In this document: positions 19,039-29,300 of the stretch, piece after piece
Layout: every line of letters begins with the position of its first letter
How positions within the stretch are numbered: position 1 is the first letter of the stretch
NCBI GenBank assembly: GCA_012837835.1
Contig: DUQK01000045.1
Span: forward strand, 25,606-89,605
Direction of reading: 5' to 3'
From: Christensenellaceae bacterium
Lineage (GTDB): Bacteria > Bacillota > Clostridia > Christensenellales > Aristaeellaceae
Length of the DNA: 64,000 nt
The notes under the pieces: model-generated
The model's database searches: none
Seen by the model: the letters and a program-made list of their open reading frames with translations, nothing else
Told to the model about the DNA's origin: nothing
Translations under genes and position numbers: made by a program

Positions 19039-19082
19039 TAGTATTTACAATACTTTCTAAGACTTTCTAGGACTTTCATTGT

Positions 19083-19131
19083 TTGACAATGAACATATAA
19101 ACCAGTATACTGGCTTGTGCCGGTATACTGG
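19083..19131 (+). promoter_or_regulatory. Promoter with tandem palindromic operator-like boxes
   Basis: TTGACA (19083-19088), 17-base spacer, TATACT (19106-19111). The -10 box lies inside a perfect 12-bp palindrome CCAGTATACTGG (19102-19113). A second near-identical copy, CCGGTATACTGG, follows at 19120-19131, 18 bp away centre to centre and covering the expected start of transcription. A repressor bound to both would block initiation. Gene served: the small lipoprotein at 19161. Confidence 0.75.
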
Positions 19132-19160
19132 CACTACAAGAAGAATGAGAGGTGTATCAG

Positions 19161-19379
19161 ATGTTGAAGAAACTCGGTATCTTACTGATGGTCGTCATTA
19201 TGGTTTTTGCCGCCACAGGCTGCAAAAAGGAAGAAGCTCCTAAAGCCACAGATGCGCCTGTAGTAACCGAAGCTCCTGCAGAGGAAAAAGCTGACGAAAA
19301 GGTAGAAGAAAAAGCCGACGAAAAAGCTGAAGAAACCAAAGAAGAAGCCACTGCAGAAGAAGAAAAGAAGAAGCCCTGA
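19161..19379 (+). CDS. Small acidic lipoprotein
   Basis: A 72-residue protein with a lipoprotein signal peptide: basic start MLKKLG, hydrophobic core and the lipobox AATGC. The mature part is only about 50 residues, made of Ala/Pro/Thr followed by repeating Glu-Lys blocks (EEKADEK, EEKADEKAEE), probably an extended or helical charged tail on the outer face of the membrane. GAGAGGTG is the ribosome site for the ATG at 19161. Family not recognised. It has its own promoter and terminator, so it is an independently regulated single-gene unit. Confidence 0.7.
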   Translation: MLKKLGILLMVVIMVFAATGCKKEEAPKATDAPVVTEAPAEEKADEKVEEKADEKAEETKEEATAEEEKKKP

Positions 19380-19396
19380 TTATAATAGAGACTTCT

Positions 19397-19422
19397 ACAC
19401 CGGCATATGCCGGTGTTTTTTT
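19397..19422 (+). terminator. Intrinsic terminator of the lipoprotein gene
   Basis: A perfect 20-base palindrome (arms ACACCGGCAT and ATGCCGGTGT, 19397-19416) is followed directly by seven T residues. It lies 17 bases after the stop codon. Confidence 0.92.
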
Positions 19423-19428
19423 GTCTAA

Positions 19429-19585
19429 TACTTATCTCAGCCCAAATCAGCTTTATCTTGTGCGCCTTTTCCGATTTGTCTTTGCTTTGCTCAGTCAACA
19501 TAGTGCCACTATGTTTCCTTCGCCAAGCTTCGGCAAATCAAAAAATTCGCTGCAATCTATGCGCTGTTTTAAGCTGAGATAAGTA
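19429..19585 (+). mobile_element. 157-bp MITE-like element, copy 1
   Basis: Starts TACTTATCTCAG and ends CTGAGATAAGTA, a perfect 12-bp terminal inverted repeat that extends imperfectly to about 23 bp. It is flanked by TAA on both sides (19426-19428 and 19586-19588). A central hairpin has arms ACATAG and CTATGT, and GATTTG/CAAATC blocks also pair, so the whole element can fold as one long stem. It encodes no plausible protein. It begins seven bases after the lipoprotein terminator. By eye it differs from copy 3 at about nine positions with no indel. The rest of this 345-base gap holds only a weak promoter. Confidence 0.85.
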
Positions 19586-19665
19586 TAAAAGCAGCCGAAA
19601 CATGGCAAACATACAGCAAAAAGCAACCAAATAGCACAACGAGTTGTAAAATATACTATGTACAA

Positions 19666-19694
19666 TTTACCTTTTAGAACAAATATGTTATGCT
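19666..19694 (+). promoter_or_regulatory. Possible promoter of the 158-residue membrane-protein gene
   Basis: TTTACC (19666-19671), 17-base spacer, TATGCT (19689-19694) with a TG two bases before it. Both boxes are non-consensus, so this is tentative; it lies about 30 bases before the ATG. Confidence 0.4.
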
Positions 19695-19724
19695 TCTATA
19701 TGTAGAGTGCTTTCAGGAGGTATT

Positions 19725-20201
19725 ATGTATAGACGACCCGGTATGAGGCGCAATGTATCATTTGATGTGGGCAATATGGGTAGGCGCAATGTGTTTAATA
19801 TACTTTTCGTAGTATTAATAGTAGCAGTAATAGCGCTGATTATACTGCATGTAAGAGCCGTTTCATACAAAAATCAGGTTAATAGGCAGTTTGAGCGTCA
19901 GGTGCTAAACGCCGTTGTTGACGCACTGGATGGAGTGAGCCGCCTAAGTTCCGGCGTGCAGTCGGATTCGGCTTCTAAGCTATCCATAGTAAGGCAAAAT
20001 GTGTACCTTATTGAAAGGCTTAATGCAATGAGCACTGCTCTAGGCGGGGAGATATTCGTACCCTATGACGCCATGCAGATATTGTTTGAAGATATAAACT
20101 ACTATGAAAGGCTGCTGCAAACGGGCACATCTTCAACGCTTGAAGCTAGGGACGCGCTGCTTACCCATCTAACAGCCGTACAGGAGATGATAATAAAATA
20201 G
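19725..20201 (+). CDS. Small membrane-anchored protein of unknown function
   Basis: A 158-residue protein with an arginine-rich N-terminal tail (MYRRPGMRRN), one membrane helix at about residues 23-44 (FNILFVVLIVAVIALIILHV) and a mostly helical domain outside or inside the membrane, rich in Arg, Leu and Asp. The ATG at 19725 has AGGAGG immediately upstream. I do not recognise a family. Its stop codon abuts the end of the convergent ispE gene with no spacer, so no terminator fits between them. Confidence 0.65.
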   Translation: MYRRPGMRRNVSFDVGNMGRRNVFNILFVVLIVAVIALIILHVRAVSYKNQVNRQFERQVLNAVVDALDGVSRLSSGVQSDSASKLSIVRQNVYLIERLNAMSTALGGEIFVPYDAMQILFEDINYYERLLQTGTSSTLEARDALLTHLTAVQEMIIK

Positions 20202-21044
20202 CTATACAAGTGTGTAGCTTAAATAGCAGAACCTGTAAACTTTCTGTAAATTTTTATACGCTCTTTCAGCGTCTTTGTAATTTCTAAATACTCCATAAAC
20301 TGCTGAGCCCGCGCCCGTCATAATAGCATGGCGGGCTCCCGCATTTTTAAGGGCGACAATGGCGGAGTTTATATCCGCGTTCATATTTTCGCATACTTCC
20401 TGTAAATCGTTTTTGGCGCTTTGAGAAAGCAGTGCAAAATCCCTATTTTTAAGCGCTATTGCTGTATTTTCTATGGAGCCTATTCTGTCTTCTTTGATAA
20501 CAAAATTTGAGAAAACATTTTTTGTGCTCAAACCCTTTGCGGGTTTAATTATTACAAGCCAGTATTGTACATCTATTGGTATAGGGCTTATCTTTTCGCC
20601 TATTCCTCCGGCTCTAACAAAACCGCCGTGAAGGCAGTACGGCACATCAGCGCCAAGTTTAAGCCCTATTTCAGCAAGCGTATCATAGCTTAAATTAAGC
20701 CCCCATAGTTTATTTAAGCCATGCAGCACAGCCGCCGCGTTTGAGCTGCCGCCAGCAAGCCCCGCGCCAACGGGTATTCTCTTTTCAAGTGTAATTTTTG
20801 CGCCTTTACTGTAGCCGGAGTATTCTTTAAGCGCCATAGCCGCTTTGTAGGCTATGTTTTTATCTGAAGAAGGTATACTATATGAGCGGGCAAGGGAGAG
20901 GGAAATATCATCGCTTTTCTGTAAATAAACGCTGTCGCTTAGCTTTATCTGCTGCATTAGCATATCAAGCTCGTGGTAACCGTCCTCGCGCTTATATAGT
21001 ACGCTTAAATGCCAGTTTATTTTAGCATGGGCATCTATCTGCAT
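20202..21044 (-). CDS. ispE: 4-diphosphocytidyl-2-C-methyl-D-erythritol kinase IspE
   Basis: GHMP-family kinase of the MEP isoprenoid pathway; the pathway's first enzyme, dxs, is at 45722-47602. AKINWHLSVLYKREDGYHEL at the N-terminus is typical. PVGAGLAGGSSNAAA is the ATP-binding glycine loop, LGADVPYCL carries the catalytic aspartate, and MTGAGSAVYGVF is the third GHMP motif. At 280 residues it is normal. It is the last gene of the purR-to-ispE operon; its start overlaps the kinase stop by one base, with GGAG eight bases upstream. Confidence 0.94.
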   Translation of the reverse strand: MQIDAHAKINWHLSVLYKREDGYHELDMLMQQIKLSDSVYLQKSDDISLSLARSYSIPSSDKNIAYKAAMALKEYSGYSKGAKITLEKRIPVGAGLAGGSSNAAAVLHGLNKLWGLNLSYDTLAEIGLKLGADVPYCLHGGFVRAGGIGEKISPIPIDVQYWLVIIKPAKGLSTKNVFSNFVIKEDRIGSIENTAIALKNRDFALLSQSAKNDLQEVCENMNADINSAIVALKNAGARHAIMTGAGSAVYGVFRNYKDAERAYKNLQKVYRFCYLSYTLV

Positions 21045-22489
21045 TATTGTTTCTCCGCTTTTTTAATAGTGAAACTAAAGGCAGTGCCGCCAGAGCTACT
21101 TTCAAGCCATATCTTTTCGCCGTGTTTCTCTATTATGGTTTTACATATAGCAAGCCCAAGACCTGTGCCTTTGCCGGATGTATGCGCCTTTTCAGCCATA
21201 TAAAATCTGTCAAATACATAGGGAATATCCTCATCTAATATGCCTATGCCGTTGTCTTTAACCGTAACAGTAATTTTATCATTCTGTATATCCTTAGTAA
21301 GTATGGATATATGCCCGTTTTCAGGTGTGTATTTTATTGCGTTATCCACAAGGTTTATAAGCACCTGCTCTATTTTATCCTTATCCGCCTTAATATAAAG
21401 CGGTGTTTCATCGAAGTTTAGTATTATCTCCTGCTTTTTACTTTCAAGCTTGTTCATATTGGTAATAACTACTAGGCGTATCATCTCATGTATGTCAAAG
21501 CGGCTTATGTTAAGCGCTTCATCGCTCTGCATTCGGCTAAGCTTAAGGAGAGATGACACAAGTGTTGAAAGCCTGTCAGTTTCATCGAGTACTATCTGCA
21601 AATACTGCGCAGCCTTTTCTTCCTCAATAGTGCCGTCAAGTATTCCCTGTATAAAGCCCCGTATGGATGTAAGAGGGGAGCTTAATTCGTGCGAAACATT
21701 GGCAATAAAATCCCGCCTTACGGTTTCGTTTTCCTCTAGCTTTTGGCTCATTATGTTAAATGCATTGGAAAGTTCAACCATTTCTTTTGTGCCCCTGCTA
21801 TCAACCCTTGTGGCAAAATTGCCAAGGCTTAAATCGCTTGCGGCTTTAGCCATATCCGCAAGAGGAACTGTTAATTGCTTATGGAAATAAAGGCTTATGA
21901 GCGCCGCAAGTGCAAATATAATAAGCCCGCTTATTGCTATTATTATGCTAATATTAGTATACGCTTGCTTTACATTCTGCGCAGCTGTTTGTATATATAC
22001 AGCGCCTATAATACTATTTCCGCTTAGCATTGGTATGGCAAGGGTAAACATGGGACCGTCCTTGGTGTTGTTTTGTACGGTTATCTCATCGCCCCTAAGC
22101 ACGTTTTGAAGGGTGTTTATTATATTATCCGCATCAAAATTTGCCTTAAGCTCGCTATGTTCCTCAAGTATGGATAAAAAGAAGCTTACAACCCGCCCGC
22201 TTCTATTTACCACAAGGCAATAAGCGTCATATTCCTCGTACAGCATATATAATTTATCGTGTAAAAATTGCCTTGATGAAGATGTTATAGACACACTCTC
22301 AGGCCATACAGACACGCTTTTTGTAAGGCGGGCTATGTCATAGGCGTGTATTTTAAGCGTTTCCATGCGGCTTTTTATCTGTTCATCCCTAACAGAAAAA
22401 TATGTTATGGTAAACATAAGCGCAAGGCATAGCAGGATAATAATCACATTTCCAAGCATTAGCCTAGAAAATGTAGTGCGATTTTTCAT
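21044..22489 (-). CDS. Membrane sensor histidine kinase
   Basis: Sensor half of a two-component system with the regulator at 22491. Order of parts: membrane helix (about residues 14-34), extracytoplasmic sensing region of about 130 residues, second helix (SIIIAISGLIIFALAALISL), HAMP, dimerisation domain with the phospho-accepting His in NVSHELSSPL near residue 268, then the ATPase with LVNLVDNAIKYT, VKDNGIGI and GTGLGLAI. The ATG at 22489 is used (481 residues), one base after the regulator stop; a longer start ten codons upstream overlaps the regulator. The sensed signal is unknown. Confidence 0.92.
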   Translation of the reverse strand: MKNRTTFSRLMLGNVIIILLCLALMFTITYFSVRDEQIKSRMETLKIHAYDIARLTKSVSVWPESVSITSSSRQFLHDKLYMLYEEYDAYCLVVNRSGRVVSFFLSILEEHSELKANFDADNIINTLQNVLRGDEITVQNNTKDGPMFTLAIPMLSGNSIIGAVYIQTAAQNVKQAYTNISIIIAISGLIIFALAALISLYFHKQLTVPLADMAKAASDLSLGNFATRVDSRGTKEMVELSNAFNIMSQKLEENETVRRDFIANVSHELSSPLTSIRGFIQGILDGTIEEEKAAQYLQIVLDETDRLSTLVSSLLKLSRMQSDEALNISRFDIHEMIRLVVITNMNKLESKKQEIILNFDETPLYIKADKDKIEQVLINLVDNAIKYTPENGHISILTKDIQNDKITVTVKDNGIGILDEDIPYVFDRFYMAEKAHTSGKGTGLGLAICKTIIEKHGEKIWLESSSGGTAFSFTIKKAEKQ

Positions 22490-22490
22490 G

Positions 22491-23180
22491 CTATTGTGCC
22501 TCAAACTTATAGCCGACACTCCACACTGTTTTTATATGCCAGCCGAGTTCCTCACTGCCGGGAATTTTTTCCCTTATGCGCTTTACATGCACATCAACTG
22601 TTCTGTTGTCGCCGAAGAATTCAAAGCCCCATACCTTTTCAAGCAGCTGTTCCCTCGTAAATACCCTATTTGGGTGAGAGGCTAAAAAGTAAAGCAGTTC
22701 CAGCTCTTTTGGTGGCATTTCTATTGTTTTACCTTTATATACAACTTCATACTTATCAAGGCTTATGGAAAGCCCGGGGAAGGATACTGTTTTTTCTTCC
22801 GCCTCGGGCGTTCCGCCCCTTCTTAAAACTGCCTTTATGCGGGCGACAAGTTCTTTGGAATCAAAAGGTTTAGTGATATAATCGTCCGCCCCAAGCTCAA
22901 GCCCCAGTACTTTGTCAAAGGTTTCGTCCTTTGCGGATAGCATTATTATAGGTATGCTGCTTATCTGCCTAATATTGCGGCATACCTGCCAGCCGTCCAT
23001 ACCGGGGAGCATAATATCAAGCAGTATAAGCGACGGCGGGTTTCTTTTGAAAGCCTCTACCGCCTCATCGCCCCTTTCATATGTGCTTACTTCATAGCCT
23101 TCTTTTTCTAGGTAAAGGCGTATAAGCTGGGCGATATGCCTATCATCATCAACCACCATTACATGTTGCTTGTTTGACAT
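22491..23180 (-). CDS. OmpR/PhoB-family response regulator
   Basis: DNA-binding partner of the adjacent kinase. The receiver has the acidic pair (VVDDDRH), the phospho-accepting Asp in LLDIMLPGMDG near residue 53, the conserved Lys in YITKPF and a Ser/Thr switch in IIMLSAKDE. The C-terminal winged helix reads MPPKELELLYFLASHPNRVFTREQLL, then DNRTVDVHVKRIREKI. At 229 residues it is the normal size, of PhoP/ResD type. AGGAGG, overlapping the mutS2 stop, serves as its ribosome site. Co-transcription with mutS2 and zapA suggests housekeeping or envelope control. Confidence 0.94.
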   Translation of the reverse strand: MSNKQHVMVVDDDRHIAQLIRLYLEKEGYEVSTYERGDEAVEAFKRNPPSLILLDIMLPGMDGWQVCRNIRQISSIPIIMLSAKDETFDKVLGLELGADDYITKPFDSKELVARIKAVLRRGGTPEAEEKTVSFPGLSISLDKYEVVYKGKTIEMPPKELELLYFLASHPNRVFTREQLLEKVWGFEFFGDNRTVDVHVKRIREKIPGSEELGWHIKTVWSVGYKFEAQ

Positions 23181-23190
23181 CTTATTCCTC

Positions 23191-25530
23191 CTAGCGTAGC
23201 TTTACCACTGTAACGCCGTCTTCGCCCTCTCCGAACCTGCCAAGGCGATATTCCTCAACCTGTTTGTGTTTCTTTAGATGTTTCTGTATGCCTTTTCTAA
23301 GTATGCCGCTTCCCTTACCGTGTATTATGGAAACTTCCTTAAGCCCGTTCATGGTGGCGTTATCTAAGTATCTGTCGGTTTCAAGAATCGCTTCCTCAAG
23401 ATTAAGCCCCCTCACATCGCAGGATAGGGAAGCGGCTTTATTTACAGTGCTTTTAGATACAAAGCTCCTCTGTTTTTTGGCGCTTTCTTGGCTGCCGCTT
23501 AACATATCTATGCTTACATCAAGCTTTATCTGCCCGGCTTGCACAGAAAGCCTGCCTGCTTTATCGGGCAAACTAAGTACCGTTGCCTGTGTGCCAGTGC
23601 TGTTTAGCTTTACAGTATCGCCTATCTCTATTTCTTCCGGAGATAGCGGCTGATTGTTATCAGGCTTTTTGTGAGTATCAAAAAGAGAATTAATTTCGCC
23701 AAGCCTATCAGCCTGCTTGTTTATCTCATGCCAAGGGATTTTACTTTCCTTTTGCATGCGCTTAAGCTCTTCTATTATGCTTGCGCTCTCGCGCTTGGTT
23801 TTATCCAGCAGTTTTTTAGCTTCGCTCTTTGCACTCTTTATAGCCTGCTCGTATTTTTCCTCGGCTTTCCTGTACATTTCTTCGCTCTTACGCTTAATTT
23901 CAAGGGCTTCGCTGTACATCTGCTCTGCCTTTTCCTTTTCCCTGCGGGCAATCTGCCTGTGGTGCTCAGCGCTTGCAATTACATCTTCAAAGCGCAGCTC
24001 CTCGCTGCTTAAATACTGCCTTGCGCTTTTTATAAAGCGCTTAGGTAGCCCAAGCCTTTCTGATATTTCAAAGGCGTTAGACTTACCCGGTATGCCTACC
24101 GATAGCTTGTATGTTGGGCGAAGGGATTCCACATCAAACTCAACGCTTGCGTTTTCAACGCCTTCTGTGGACAGGGCATAGGCTTTAAGCTCGCTATAGT
24201 GCGTGGTGGCAATTGTAAGTATTTTTCTATCGGTTAAATAGCCAAGTATCGCCCTAGCCAGCGCTGAACCCTCTGTAGGGTCAGTACCCGCGCCAAGTTC
24301 GTCAAATAACACAAGGCTGTCTTCGTTTGCAGTTTCCAGTATTTTTACAATATTGCTCATATGCGATGAAAAAGTGGAGAGAGACTGCTCTATGCTCTGC
24401 TCATCTCCAATATCCGCATAAATTTCATCGAATACGGTAAGCTGAGTGCCTGCGTTTGCGGGTATATGAAGCCCCGCCTGCGCCATCATGCTGATTAGCC
24501 CCACAGTTTTAAGCGTTACTGTTTTGCCCCCTGTGTTGGGGCCAGTTATTACAAGCGTTGTAAAACTATCTCCAAGCCATATATCGCAGGGCACTACGCT
24601 TTCTTTAGGCAGCAGCGGGTGGCGGGCTTTAATTAGATTAAGGCTTTTATCATCCCTTATATTAGGTCTTATACCTTCCATAGACAGCGCGAGTTGAGCC
24701 TTTGAAAAAACGAAGTCAATATGGCAAAGTATGTCTACATTTGCGGAAATTTCAAATTCATTATCAGCGCATAGTGCGGATAAGTGCGAAAGTATTCGCT
24801 CTATCTCCTGCTGCTCCTGAATGTTGAGCTGTTTAAGTTCATTTCCCATTTCAACAAGTGCCAAAGGCTCTATAAAAAGCGTTGCTCCGCTTGAGGATTG
24901 GTCATGCACTATGCCGGGCACGTTTCGCCTGCTTTCAAGCTTTACGGGCAGGCAGTACCTGCCGTTTCTAATGGTTATTATAGGCTCCTGCAGGTAGTTC
25001 ATATTGCTGTTTACCATGTTGTTAAGCCTATTTTGTATGCGCTCGTTGCAGTGGCGTATCTGCCGTCTGATATTCATAAGCTCGGGGCTTGCGCTATCCG
25101 CAATGCTGTCTTCGCCTATTATGCATTCATTTATTTCATTTTCAAGCTCTTTAAGCAGATATAGCCCTGAAGCTATTTTACGAAGAGAAGGGGTAAACTC
25201 ATCTTCCTGTACAAGCTGCGCCCTTACCTTTCTTGAAACGCCAAGGCAGGTGGATATTTCCATAAGCGCCCTTATGCTAAGCGTTGCGCCTTTTTCAGCC
25301 CTAGATAGGTGCGGCTTTACATTTTGGAAGCTGTTTATAGGGGATCTTCCCTTAAAGCGCAGCACATAAATAGCCTCCTGCGTTTCCTGCTGGGCATTTT
25401 CTATTGCATTTTTATTTTTGTCAGGTTTTAGCGCAAGGCATTTATCCCTGCCCATATCGCTTATAGCATATTCAGACAGCATATTACGTATTTTATCAAA
25501 TTCTAATATGCGTATAGCTCTATCGTTCAT
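23191..25530 (-). CDS. mutS2: MutS2 ATPase/Smr nuclease
   Basis: MutS-like ATPase without the mismatch domain. In other Firmicutes it splits collided ribosomes (RqcU role) and has been linked to suppressing recombination; which applies here cannot be read from sequence. Walker A GPNTGGKTVTLKT is near residue 330, Walker B VLFDELGAGTDP follows, and a long charged coiled coil (about residues 510-600) precedes the Smr domain with CDVRGLNLEEA and IIHGKGSGILRKG. The usual LDLRG motif reads CDVRG. At 779 residues it is complete; it overlaps zapA by four bases. Confidence 0.95.
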   Translation of the reverse strand: MNDRAIRILEFDKIRNMLSEYAISDMGRDKCLALKPDKNKNAIENAQQETQEAIYVLRFKGRSPINSFQNVKPHLSRAEKGATLSIRALMEISTCLGVSRKVRAQLVQEDEFTPSLRKIASGLYLLKELENEINECIIGEDSIADSASPELMNIRRQIRHCNERIQNRLNNMVNSNMNYLQEPIITIRNGRYCLPVKLESRRNVPGIVHDQSSSGATLFIEPLALVEMGNELKQLNIQEQQEIERILSHLSALCADNEFEISANVDILCHIDFVFSKAQLALSMEGIRPNIRDDKSLNLIKARHPLLPKESVVPCDIWLGDSFTTLVITGPNTGGKTVTLKTVGLISMMAQAGLHIPANAGTQLTVFDEIYADIGDEQSIEQSLSTFSSHMSNIVKILETANEDSLVLFDELGAGTDPTEGSALARAILGYLTDRKILTIATTHYSELKAYALSTEGVENASVEFDVESLRPTYKLSVGIPGKSNAFEISERLGLPKRFIKSARQYLSSEELRFEDVIASAEHHRQIARREKEKAEQMYSEALEIKRKSEEMYRKAEEKYEQAIKSAKSEAKKLLDKTKRESASIIEELKRMQKESKIPWHEINKQADRLGEINSLFDTHKKPDNNQPLSPEEIEIGDTVKLNSTGTQATVLSLPDKAGRLSVQAGQIKLDVSIDMLSGSQESAKKQRSFVSKSTVNKAASLSCDVRGLNLEEAILETDRYLDNATMNGLKEVSIIHGKGSGILRKGIQKHLKKHKQVEEYRLGRFGEGEDGVTVVKLR

Positions 25531-25799
25531 TTTTTAACGCTTGTTTTATCCTCATTAGCTTCATCAAGCGAGCGCCTTAAGCGGGTATTATCTTCCTGAA
25601 GACGTACTATTTCCTCCGCAAAGCGAAGCGCGGTAACAGCAGCTGCGGTTTCAAAAGTTATTCGCCTATCAAGGGACATAATGTTAGTTATGCTTTCTTC
25701 CGTTATATTTACTATGCGGGATATATGCTCACTATCTTCAGAGGAGGATAGCGTAAACCTGCGCCCCGCAAGCGTAACGGTATATGTATTCTTATCCAT
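25527..25799 (-). CDS. zapA: Cell division protein ZapA
   Basis: Cross-links FtsZ filaments at the division ring. The N-terminal half matches ZapA (YTVTLAGRRFTLSSSEDSEHISRI), followed by a helix with AAVTALRFAEEIVRLQEDN, the coiled-coil tetramer domain. Start chosen at 25799 (90 residues), one base after the cyclophilin stop; the frame upstream overlaps that gene. The zapA-mutS2 pair with ATGA overlap is common in Firmicutes and supports both calls. Confidence 0.88.
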   Translation of the reverse strand: MDKNTYTVTLAGRRFTLSSSEDSEHISRIVNITEESITNIMSLDRRITFETAAAVTALRFAEEIVRLQEDNTRLRRSLDEANEDKTSVKK

Positions 25800-25800
25800 A

Positions 25801-26325
25801 TTATCTAAGCTCCGTAAAAGGGTATTCCCTGTCTGTTTCAACGCGTATGGATACAATTTCCTGTTTTTCAAATGGCTTGTCGTTTCTATCGCGTTTAACG
25901 TTTACTATTTTTTCGGCAGCCTGCATGTTTTCAAGCACCTTGCCGAATGCCGCGTAGTTTCCGTCAAGGTGGGGGGATTTAGATGTCATTATAAAGAACT
26001 GCGAGCCGGCGGAGTCGTTCCTCATGCTCCTTGCCATGCTTAGAACGCCATATTCATGCTTAATAGGGTTATCTATTCCATTTGCGGCAAATTCGCCTTT
26101 TATGCAGTAGCCGGGACCCCCGGTTCCGCTGCCCTTTGGGCAGCCGCCCTGTATCATAAAGCCGGGTATTACCCTATGGAAGCACAGCCCGTCATAAAAG
26201 CCGCTGTTTGCAAGGGATATGAAATTACCCACGCTTTCAGGAGCTATATCAGGATACAGTTCGCCCACTAGTATATCTCCGTTTTGCATGGTAATTGTAA
26301 ACTTGGGTTTTGTATTATCAGCCAT
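25801..26325 (-). CDS. Cyclophilin-type peptidyl-prolyl cis-trans isomerase
   Basis: Folding catalyst of the PpiB class. Signatures are [13 protein letters not shown] with the catalytic arginine, GTGGPGY, a GSQFFIMT block and [11 protein letters not shown]. With 174 residues and no signal peptide it is cytoplasmic. Start ATG at 26325 with AAAGGAGGAAT upstream. It sits between mfd and zapA in the leftward operon. Confidence 0.95.
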   Translation of the reverse strand: MADNTKPKFTITMQNGDILVGELYPDIAPESVGNFISLANSGFYDGLCFHRVIPGFMIQGGCPKGSGTGGPGYCIKGEFAANGIDNPIKHEYGVLSMARSMRNDSAGSQFFIMTSKSPHLDGNYAAFGKVLENMQAAEKIVNVKRDRNDKPFEKQEIVSIRVETDREYPFTELR

Positions 26326-26355
26326 AATTATTCCTCCTTTTAGAATATGATAATG

Positions 26356-29300
26356 TTATCCGCGCTTATTGTCAATTTGTGCCATACTTAGCTTATTATT
26401 AAGCCTTTCAAGCGTTTCTATGCCGAGTTTTAGAGCTTCCTGCGCATCTTTACTCGTTTTAATAAGCAGCTTTGTAGTTTTGCCTGATGTAAGCTTTATA
26501 TTGCTTTCATCTTTTAATATATATAAAAGCATTTCAGGGTCTTTAATATAGTCGGGGTTAAGCCTTAGTGTTAATATACCATTCTTATACATAACAAGGT
26601 CGCTGCCAATATTACCCGCAAGTGAGCGGAGTAGTGCAATATTTATAAGCGCTATTACTTCTTCAGGCGGTTCACCAAAGCGGTCTATAAGCAGGGCTAT
26701 TACTTCCTGTTTGTCTTCGTCATTTTTAACCCAAGATATGCGCTTGTATATTTCTATCCTCTGTGCCTGTCCATCTACATAGTTTTCAGGCAGATAGGCG
26801 TTTATATTCATATCTACCCTTGTATCTTTTTCTGTATCTTCTACAAGCTTACCCTGTGCGGATAGTACGGCGCGCTCAAGCATTTTGCAGTACATATCAT
26901 AGCCTATGGCGCTCATTTGACCTGACTGCTCAGGTCCAAATATATTGCCCGCGCCCCTTATCTGTATATCCCTCATGGCTATTCGGAAGCCCGCGCCAAA
27001 TTCTGTAAACTGCCGTATTGCGGAGAGCCTTTTTTCCGCTACTTCAGACAGCGCTTTATCAGGGCGCACTAGGAAATACGCATATGCTTTTCTTGCAGAT
27101 CTGCCTACCCTGCCTCTTAGCTGGTAAAGCTGCCCTAAGCCGAACCTATCCGCATCGTATACTATAAGCGTATTTACATTGGGTATATCAAGCCCATTTT
27201 CTATTATTGTGGAGCAAAGCAGAACGTCGTACCTGCCCATAGAGAAATCCATCATAATATCTTCAAGCACATTGCTTCTAAGCTGTCCGTGAGCGATGGC
27301 TATTTTAGCTTCCGGCACAAGGCGCCTTATCCTTGCGGAAAAATCCTCCATGCGCTGTACCCTGTTGTATAGGAAATATACCTGTCCGCCGCGACCCAGC
27401 TCCCTTAATATTACATCCCTTATAAGCGCCGCGCTTGATGACACTACATAGCTTTGTACGGGCTGCCTTTCCTCTGGTGGTGTTTCTATTATGCTCATAT
27501 CCCGAATGCCTACCATGCTCATATGCAGAGTTCTTGGTATAGGTGTTGCGGATAGCGTAAGTACATCTACGGTTTTCTTTATATTCTTTATGCTCTCTTT
27601 ATGACCTACGCCAAAGCGCTGTTCCTCGTCTACTATTAAAAGCCCTAGGTTTTTAAATTTTACATCCTTTGAAAGCAGCCTATGAGTGCCTATTACTATG
27701 TCTATTTCTCCCCTAAATAGTGCTATAAGAGTGGCCTTATTCTGCGCAGGGCTTTGAAAGCGGCTTAACTTGGCGATTTTAACCGGAAAACCCCTAAAGC
27801 GCCTTATAAAACTGTGGTAGTGTTGCTCAACAAGTATGGTGGTTGGCGCAAGCAGTGCAACCTGTTTGCCGTTAATTACGGCGCGAAATGCAGCGCGCAT
27901 GGCAACCTCAGTCTTTCCAAAACCAACATCGCCAAGCAGCAGCCTATCCATGTTCTTTGGCTTTTCCATGTCGGCTAGCACTTCGTCTATAGCGCTTTGT
28001 TGGTCGGGGGTAAGTTCAAACTCAAAATTGTCGTTAAACTCTTCCTCCCAAGCGGGGGAAGGCTCAAACGCAAAGCCTGGGGTGGCTTCCCTCTGCGCGT
28101 AAAGCTCAACTAAATTAAACGCAAGCTTTTTAAGCGAGGATTTTACCTTCGCCTTCTGCTTTTGCCAAGATGTGCTGTTTAGCGAATCAAGCTTAGGTTC
28201 ATAGCCCTCGCTACCTATATATTTTTGTACCCTGTCAAACTGGTCAACGGGTATATATAGCTTGTCGGAGCCTTGGTAGCGTATGTATAGGTAGTCCCTC
28301 CAAGTACCCTCGCTCTGCAGCCTTACAGTGCCCTCATACACGCCTATGCCATGCATTTCGTGCACGACATAATCCCCCTTGTTAAGCTCTATAAAGGCTT
28401 CTATGGGTCGGGATTTTGATGTGGATACCCTCTTTCTCTGCGCGCTGCCGTATAAATCACTCTGTGTTATTATGGCGATTTTTGCGCTATCATATACAAA
28501 GCCTTCATAGTACGATATAGGTATAAAAACAGCCTTGCCATGTGTTAATGTATAAGCATCAGGTATAAAATCAGGCATAGCAAAGCCTTCAAGGGATAGC
28601 GCGCTTTGTATGCGCTTTGCCCTGTTTTCGCTCTGTGTTGCTATGCCTACCGCAAAGCCATTGCCTGTATATTCTTTCATTCCCTTAGCAAACTCGGCAA
28701 AATTGCCCCTATACATTTCATTTGTGGATTTTGCGCTTAAATTAAACAGCTTTTCAGGCACAAAGCCGGAAAACGCAAGCAGCATATCCTGCATTATTAT
28801 AGGATTAGCGGCTAAAAGCCTTTGCTTTATTTCGTCTACAGTGTAGCAAAGCTCAGCCTGCTTTTTTATTGCATCGCCTCTAAGTACAGCCTGCTTAAGG
28901 GAATCTAAAAACGCCGCATGTTCCCTTTCTATTCTAGTAAATACACTATTTGGAGTATCTAAAACTATTATAGCGTTTTTTATATAGCTTTCTATTGGGA
29001 GAGTTTCTTCTATAAGCGGATACCATAGATGTATGCTCGGGAAAAAGCCGGTAGCTTTAAGGCGCTGCATATCAAGCTCCATCCTGCCTATATTACTAAG
29101 TGGAGCCGCTCCAGATGAAAACATGTCGGAAGCTGTTTCTGCATTGTCGTTGTTGCTTTCTATAAAGCTAATTATGCTTTCTGCCGCATTTTCTCTTTTG
29201 CTTTCTTCAATAATATAAAAGGGTGCGGGGGATATTTCTATGCTGTTAACCCCGCTTTCGCTCCTTTGGCTAAGTGTGTCAAAGGGGCGTATGCTGTCTA

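Noticed and set aside
21450..21890. Plus-strand frame inside the histidine kinase gene
   Set aside because: The kinase motifs are intact on the minus strand; the plus frame is a composition shadow.
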